The position numbers were made by a program, and so were the translations under genes. The notes under the pieces were generated by a model. The model had not been told where the DNA came from. It made no database searches and saw nothing but the letters and a program-made list of their open reading frames with translations. A DNA stretch of 36,002 nucleotides from JARRQB01 sp965368585 (lineage in GTDB: Bacteria > Pseudomonadota > Gammaproteobacteria > Chromatiales > Chromatiaceae): contig CBDUNM010000036.1 in NCBI GenBank assembly GCA_965368585.1, positions 1-36,002 of the forward strand. The letters are read 5' to 3'. Shown one piece after another: positions 31,641 to 36,002 of this stretch. The first letter of the stretch is position 1, and each line of letters opens with the position of its first letter.

Positions 31641-32603
31641 TCAGGCAAACAAGTCGACCAGACCGCTGCCCGAGGCGGGCGAAGCCACTGTGTCGTCGCG
31701 GCTCTGCGTCGAGAAAGCGCCATCCCGGCCGGCAGCGCGTCCCTTTGCGGTGCCCTCGCCCCGTCCGCCGGCCTCGCGCCCGCGGTCGCTCTGTCCGCCG
31801 ATGTCGGCCTGCACCAGGCGCAGATCGTGCTGTTCGAGCATATCCCGCAAACGCGGCATTGCCTGCTCCAGCGCTTCTCGTACCACCGCGTGCTGCGACA
31901 AGAACGAGATGCTCGCCTGATCCTGCTGTACCACGATGCGCACCTCCAACGGCCCGAGGTTCGGCGGGTTTAGTTTCAGTTCCGCGACCTGTTGTTCGCG
32001 ACCGGCCAACCAGACAACGCGGTCGGCCAGTGATCGCCCCCACCCGGCATCGCCGACACGCTGCGGCAGGCCCAGCATTGCCGACCCGACATCTGACAGA
32101 CTACCCGTCGCGGCCGCCGGGTTGGTTACGCCCACACCCGCTTGGCCGCTCAACACACCACCGAAACTGCCTGCACCGGTGAGTTGCGTCGCACCGGCGT
32201 GCAACGCCAACGACAGACGCCCCTGCAGCGATTTGGCCAGTCCGCCCAGACGTTCGTCGCCCTGCGACAGCAAATCCAGGTCGGTGTCGCCCGTGCTCGA
32301 CGCGAGCCACTGTTCGAGCGTCCTGATACCGCCTGGTCCATCCGTATCGAAAAACTCCGTCGCAGCCACCTGGTCGACGTTCAGGCGGCCGGCCATCTGC
32401 GGCAAGCTCATGCCGTCGGGCGGCAAAGCCACACCGCTTTCGATCAACGCCTGAACCTGGGCGAGAAAGTTCAGATTGAGATCCAGATTCAGGGCGCCTG
32501 ACGACTCATCCGCAGGATTGAGCCCGCCAACACGGCGTAATTGACCGTTTCCGATACCGCTGTCAGCCGCCGTCGCGCCAAAGGGCAAACTGAATTGCCA
32601 CAT
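31641..32603 (-). CDS. fliK: Flagellar hook-length control protein FliK-like
   Basis: This 320-residue protein has a disordered, Gly/Ala/Ser-rich N-terminal two-thirds. The compact C-terminal FliK domain (about 205-260) contains V-A-E-L-K-L-N-P-P-N-L-G-P-L-E-V-R-I, the family's hallmark export-switch region. The very end (G-L-V-D-L-F-A) also matches the family. FliK measures the hook length and switches the flagellar export gate. No other flagellar gene is in the window, so the gene is isolated. GAGG lies six bases before the ATG. Confidence 0.85.
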   Translation of the reverse strand: MWQFSLPFGATAADSGIGNGQLRRVGGLNPADESSGALNLDLNLNFLAQVQALIESGVALPPDGMSLPQMAGRLNVDQVAATEFFDTDGPGGIRTLEQWLASSTGDTDLDLLSQGDERLGGLAKSLQGRLSLALHAGATQLTGAGSFGGVLSGQAGVGVTNPAAATGSLSDVGSAMLGLPQRVGDAGWGRSLADRVVWLAGREQQVAELKLNPPNLGPLEVRIVVQQDQASISFLSQHAVVREALEQAMPRLRDMLEQHDLRLVQADIGGQSDRGREAGGRGEGTAKGRAAGRDGAFSTQSRDDTVASPASGSGLVDLFA

Positions 32604-32747
32604 AGGTCACCTCGTTCGTTTGCTACGTGCGCGATACTCAGCAGTTAACGTGCCACCTGCAACTACCCCGTTTGGCATAGATGAATGTCCAATGAGAAAC
32701 AGATTAACCTTCAACCTGACGCTCCAACCAGCAACTGAGGTACGACT

Positions 32748-33464
32748 ATGAGTGAATTCGACGGTCAGGTCGTGATCGTGACCGGTGCCGCGGGCAATCT
32801 CGGCCGCGCGACGGCCTTGGCCTTCGCCGAGCAGGGCGCGCGGCTTGCGCTGTTCGATCGTAACGCCGACCGGCTGGCAAACTGCATCGACGCATTGGGC
32901 ACGAATCCGGACGATGTGCTCGGCGCCGTCGTGGATCTGTTCGATCAGGCCAGTGTCGAACTGGCCGTTCGAGAGACGCTTGACAAGTTCGGCAGGATCG
33001 ACGTACTCGCCAACATCGCCGGCGGCTTTACCATGGGGCGGATGCTGCATGAAACGACCGACCGGGACTGGAACCTCATGATGGATCTGAACGCCCGCAG
33101 CATCATGCACACCTGCCGCGCCGTCGTTCCCGGACTCCTGCAACAGGGCGGCGGGCGCATCATCAACATCGCGGCGCGGGCCGCTCGCGAGGGCAAGGCA
33201 AAAATGGGGGCATACTGCGCATCCAAGGCGGCGGTCATCACCCTTACCGAGTCGCTCGCGGCCGAACTGAAGTTCGACAATATAAACGCCAACTGCATTC
33301 TGCCCGGTACGATCGATACGCCCGAGAACCGCCAGGATATGCCGGATGCAGATCACGGCAAGTGGGTGGCGCCGGAGGCGCTGGCCGACGTGGTCGTGTT
33401 TCTCGCGTCGCAGGCGGGCCGCGCGGTCACCGGTGCCGCCATTCCGGTTTTCGGCCAAAGTTGA
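32748..33464 (+). CDS. SDR-family oxidoreductase lacking the catalytic serine
   Basis: This 238-residue short-chain dehydrogenase has the NAD(P) motif T-G-A-A-G-N-L-G at 13-20 and A-N-I-A-G-G near 88-93. The active-site Y156-x-x-x-K160 is intact. The serine normally 13 residues before the tyrosine is replaced by alanine (A143, in N-I-A-A-R-A-A-R-E-G-K-A). The late C-I-L-P-G-T-I-D-T-P-E motif is as usual. Acidic D38 after the second strand favours NAD over NADP. A 111-residue gene follows after 5 bases. The substrate is unknown, and weak activity or an altered mechanism is possible. The ATG is preceded by GAGG. Confidence 0.88.
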   Translation: MSEFDGQVVIVTGAAGNLGRATALAFAEQGARLALFDRNADRLANCIDALGTNPDDVLGAVVDLFDQASVELAVRETLDKFGRIDVLANIAGGFTMGRMLHETTDRDWNLMMDLNARSIMHTCRAVVPGLLQQGGGRIINIAARAAREGKAKMGAYCASKAAVITLTESLAAELKFDNINANCILPGTIDTPENRQDMPDADHGKWVAPEALADVVVFLASQAGRAVTGAAIPVFGQS

Positions 33465-33469
33465 CCCCG

Positions 33470-33805
33470 ATGGCGGGCGGCAAGACACGTGTGCCCTGCC
33501 GGCCCGACACCTGCGCACTGCTGTGCACCGCGATCCGGCAGTACGCCGAGGCCGCGTTTCCCCTGGGCGGCAGCGAGTGTGCCCAGGCGTCGCGGGACGA
33601 GCTGAACCGGCTTGCCGAACGCCTGGCCCGGCAACAGGCCGACAGCGGGACGATCGAACTGGCTGGCCGGCAGCGCGGTATGCTGCGCGGGGTCGTTAAA
33701 AGCTATTTCGCGCAACTGAGTGACGATCCGGCGGATCTAACACAGACGCAGAAAAAAACACTGCTGGCGCTGTTGCAAAACCGCCGCGCCGAATCGCCCG
33801 GATAG
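33470..33805 (+). CDS. Small conserved-looking protein downstream of the SDR
   Basis: This 111-residue protein is alpha-helical and charged, with three cysteines in the first 40 residues (V-P-C-R-P-D-T-C-A-L-L-C). A helix-rich C-terminal half contains R-G-M-L-R-G-V-V-K-S-Y-F-A-Q-L. No family is recognised. It starts five bases after the SDR stop without a good ribosome site, so it probably relies on translational coupling; the in-frame start at 33362 lies inside the SDR gene. Good codon use supports a real gene. Confidence 0.65.
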   Translation: MAGGKTRVPCRPDTCALLCTAIRQYAEAAFPLGGSECAQASRDELNRLAERLARQQADSGTIELAGRQRGMLRGVVKSYFAQLSDDPADLTQTQKKTLLALLQNRRAESPG

Positions 33806-33844
33806 TGCCGCTCGGATTGAACCTTAAGTTGCGCGTGCCGCGCC

Positions 33845-35938
33845 CTATCGGCGATCGGGCGCCGCCGGCGCACGCCGCCCCAGAACCCAGATCAGCCCAA
33901 GCAGGATCAACAGCGCCGCGATATGGACTTCGCGCCCGGCCGGCCAAAGCAGCCCTGCGGCGCAGGCCGCCATCGCCGCGCGCGTGATGACATCCAGTTT
34001 TGTCTTTTGCCAACCCTGTACCGCAGAAGTAAAGGCATAGAGCCCGAACAAGGCATAGAAACCGGTCTCGATCGCGTCGAGCACACTGCCCGTCAGCAGC
34101 GGCGTGTAGGCAAACAACAGTGGCACGATGTACAAACTTTTGGCCACCTTCCACGAGGTAAAGCCGGTCGCGATCGGCGGCGTCCCGGCGATCGTCGCCG
34201 CCGTAAAGGTACACAGACAAACCGGTGGCGTGACATTGGAATCCTGTGACAGCCAGAAGATTATCATGTGCGCGGCCAGCAGCAGTACCGTCAACTTGGC
34301 CTCGTCCACCAACAGGGGCTGGAGCAGACTCGTGGTCTCGCGCGGCATATCGTCGATCAGGGCCGTGGCATGCGCGAAGCTCATATCGCCCAACTGCCCC
34401 AACACCTCCGGGCTGGCCAGCATGAGCACCGCTTTGACATCATCCCCCAGATTCCCGGCGGTCAGCGCGTGCGCCATATCGACATTCGCCATCAAATTGA
34501 ACAAGGCGGGCGCCGACAGGGTCGCCAGCACGATATACGCGGCCGTCACCGGCAAACCCATGCCCAGCACCAGCGACGCCAGCGCCACCAACAGGATGGC
34601 AATCAGCAACGAGCCCCCGGCCCACTCGGTGATCATCAGCGAAAAGGTGTTGCCGATCCCCGCCGTCGCGATCACGTTGACGATCAGTCCCACGGCACAC
34701 AACAGCACCGCGGTCATCACCATGTTGCGTGCGCCCATGGCCAGCGCATCCATGATGGCCCTGGGGCCCATCTTTACCGGTGTCACCCACGAGGTCACGA
34801 TAACCGCCAGAATGGCGAACGCGCCCGCATATACCGGTGTGTATCCACTCACCAGCAATGCGATCAGCAGCGACACCGGGATCACAAAGGAAAGCCCCTC
34901 CTTGAACACCAGACCCATGATCTTCGGGCCCGGTTCGTTCGGTCGGGTGATCCCTTGCTTGAAGGCCTCGAAGCGGACGTAAAAGGCCAGCGAAAAGAAA
35001 TACAGCAGCGCCGGAATGAAACCCACCGCGACTATGGTGCCGTAGTCGATCTGGGTGTAGCTGGCCATGACGAACGCACCAGCGCCCATGATCGGCGGCA
35101 TCAACTGACCCCCGGTGGACGCCGCGGCCTCGATCGCCGCGGCAAACCGCGCGGGAAAACCGGCCTTTTTCATCATCGGAATGGTGATAATGCCGGTACT
35201 CGCCGTGTTGGCGATTGCGGAACCGGAGATGGTTCCGGTGAGGCCGGAAGCGATCACGGCAACCACCCCGGGCCCGCCGACCATCCGGCCGGCGATGGCG
35301 CGCGAGAGATGGATCACGAAATCGCCGGCGCCGGAGCGCAGCAGGAAGGCACCGAACAGGATGAACATGAACACGAAGGTCGCGGAGATGCGCGCAATAT
35401 TACCGAACAAGGCGTCGTCGCCGAACAGGCTGCGAAACAAGGTAGTCTCCAGACTCAGACCGCCGAACTTGAACACACCCGGAATCAGGTCGCCCCACCA
35501 GGTGATGTAACTGAGCGAGAGCGCGATGAGCACCGGAATGATCCATCCCGTCGCCCGGCGGGTAAACTCGATAGCCCCCACGACCACCAGTATGCCGACC
35601 ACCCAGTCCAGCGCGATCAGCTTGACGCCGCGGTCGTAAATCAGGTCCTCGGCCGGTATCAGGTACAGCGCGCCGCAGAACACCGCGATCGCAAACGCCG
35701 CATCCAGGTAGCGCGCCGGACCGGTTCCGCCGAGTGGATGGATCAGCCCGCAAAGCAGGGCAAAACCGGCGAAATGGAAAACATTGAGCGTCTGGGCACC
35801 GATGTTGCCGAAGGAATTGAACCAGAAGTGCAGCGCGGAGATCAGGATACCCAGGAGGTAGACGACGCGGTGACCGCGCACCTCAAGCACTTCGGAGTGG
35901 ACGCTTTCCGGTATACGGTCCCAGGCTGCACCGCGCAT
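33845..35938 (-). CDS. Fused 4TM/12TM TRAP transporter permease
   Basis: This 697-residue integral membrane protein joins the small (DctQ-like) and large (DctM-like) TRAP subunits in one chain, as in TIGR02123 proteins. Roughly 16 hydrophobic segments are visible. The large-subunit signature around G-G-Q-L-M-P-P-I-M-G-A-G-A near residue 277 and the G-M-G-L-P-V-T-A-A-Y motif near 460 are typical. Such permeases import carboxylates or similar compounds with a TAXI-type binding protein using a sodium gradient. The ATG at 35938 overlaps the stop of the upstream gene (TGATG); a GTG at 35941 is possible. The binding protein itself would lie beyond the right edge. The substrate is unknown. Confidence 0.92.
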   Translation of the reverse strand: MRGAAWDRIPESVHSEVLEVRGHRVVYLLGILISALHFWFNSFGNIGAQTLNVFHFAGFALLCGLIHPLGGTGPARYLDAAFAIAVFCGALYLIPAEDLIYDRGVKLIALDWVVGILVVVGAIEFTRRATGWIIPVLIALSLSYITWWGDLIPGVFKFGGLSLETTLFRSLFGDDALFGNIARISATFVFMFILFGAFLLRSGAGDFVIHLSRAIAGRMVGGPGVVAVIASGLTGTISGSAIANTASTGIITIPMMKKAGFPARFAAAIEAAASTGGQLMPPIMGAGAFVMASYTQIDYGTIVAVGFIPALLYFFSLAFYVRFEAFKQGITRPNEPGPKIMGLVFKEGLSFVIPVSLLIALLVSGYTPVYAGAFAILAVIVTSWVTPVKMGPRAIMDALAMGARNMVMTAVLLCAVGLIVNVIATAGIGNTFSLMITEWAGGSLLIAILLVALASLVLGMGLPVTAAYIVLATLSAPALFNLMANVDMAHALTAGNLGDDVKAVLMLASPEVLGQLGDMSFAHATALIDDMPRETTSLLQPLLVDEAKLTVLLLAAHMIIFWLSQDSNVTPPVCLCTFTAATIAGTPPIATGFTSWKVAKSLYIVPLLFAYTPLLTGSVLDAIETGFYALFGLYAFTSAVQGWQKTKLDVITRAAMAACAAGLLWPAGREVHIAALLILLGLIWVLGRRAPAAPDRR

Positions 35939-36000
35939 CACTCAACCATCTCCACGCGAGTGAACGCGGGTACGGGTGGCACGTGCGGCCCCCAAAGGGC
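35938..36000 (-). CDS. C-terminal fragment of a gene upstream of the TRAP permease
   Basis: A minus-strand frame ends here with its last 20 codons (A-L-W-G-P-H-V-P-P-V-P-A-F-T-R-V-E-M-V-E) and a TGA that overlaps the TRAP start (TGATG). The tight coupling suggests the same operon. The piece is too short to identify; it does not obviously look like the end of a TAXI binding protein. Confidence 0.45.
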   Translation of the reverse strand, partial: ALWGPHVPPVPAFTRVEMVE

Positions 36001-36002
36001 CG

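Noticed and set aside
32607..33518. Minus-strand open frame of 303 codons opposite the SDR gene
   Set aside because: It mirrors the SDR coding sequence and has no family features.
34128..34982. Plus-strand open frame of 284 codons opposite the TRAP permease
   Set aside because: Ser/Ala/Thr-rich antisense translation of membrane helices; no start signal.
1..36002. CRISPR arrays, IS elements, tRNA and rRNA genes, prophage or integron features
   Set aside because: Looked for spaced repeats, transposase motifs, terminal inverted repeats and tRNA-like folds; none seen by eye.

Overview
The window looks like a chromosomal segment of a GC-rich gammaproteobacterium, probably a sulfur-oxidising or otherwise chemolithotrophic member of the Chromatiales/Ectothiorhodospiraceae type. 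The lineage call rests on lapA-lapB-pyrF, purB followed by a RoxA-type cupin, GNAT and a conserved small protein, and an orphan fliK. The lifestyle call rests on a dissimilatory-type ATP sulfurylase (sat) and a large investment in Mo/W enzymes. No rRNA, tRNA, CRISPR array or insertion sequence was recognised. Both lineage and lifestyle are inferences.

Left third (1-15.7 kb), formate oxidation and molybdenum cofactor. A near-consensus sigma-54 (-24/-12) promoter, with two direct repeats upstream, precedes a seven-gene run: TorD-family chaperone, small Tat-target protein, fdhA (Cys-type, Tat-exported), fdhB, fdhC, then a NarI/DsrM-like membrane protein and an HdrD/DsrK-like Fe-S protein. Converging on it are moeA-mobB-mobA. 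Next comes a sigma-54-dependent response regulator with its membrane sensor kinase, the obvious candidate controller of the sigma-54 promoter. FdhD, normally needed for FDH maturation, is not in the window.

Middle (14.3-20.7 kb). A minus-strand cluster reads: Fe-S protein AorA, tungsten aldehyde:ferredoxin oxidoreductase AorB, a MoaD-like sulfur carrier, an unrecognised 101-residue protein ending in Gly-Gly-Gly, and MoeB. The leader of this cluster is structured. Divergent from it is a tightly overlapped four-gene unit: two DUF1538 membrane proteins (UmpAB-like), a PII-like signalling protein and a two-CBS protein. This looks like a nucleotide-sensing, regulated cation/proton antiporter.

Right half (20.7-36 kb). 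This holds mostly housekeeping genes: purB with a bidirectional terminator, an OmpA/thrombospondin-repeat protein, a roxA-GNAT-hypothetical operon, a secretin-N-domain-like protein, a NUDIX hydrolase, sat, lapA-lapB-pyrF, fliK, an SDR gene with an altered active site plus a small partner, and a fused 4TM/12TM TRAP permease running off the right edge. Two candidate unannotated transcripts stand out: an orphan plus-strand terminator at 23.5 kb with no gene before it, and a 46-codon ORF with a strong Shine-Dalgarno between sat and the NUDIX gene.
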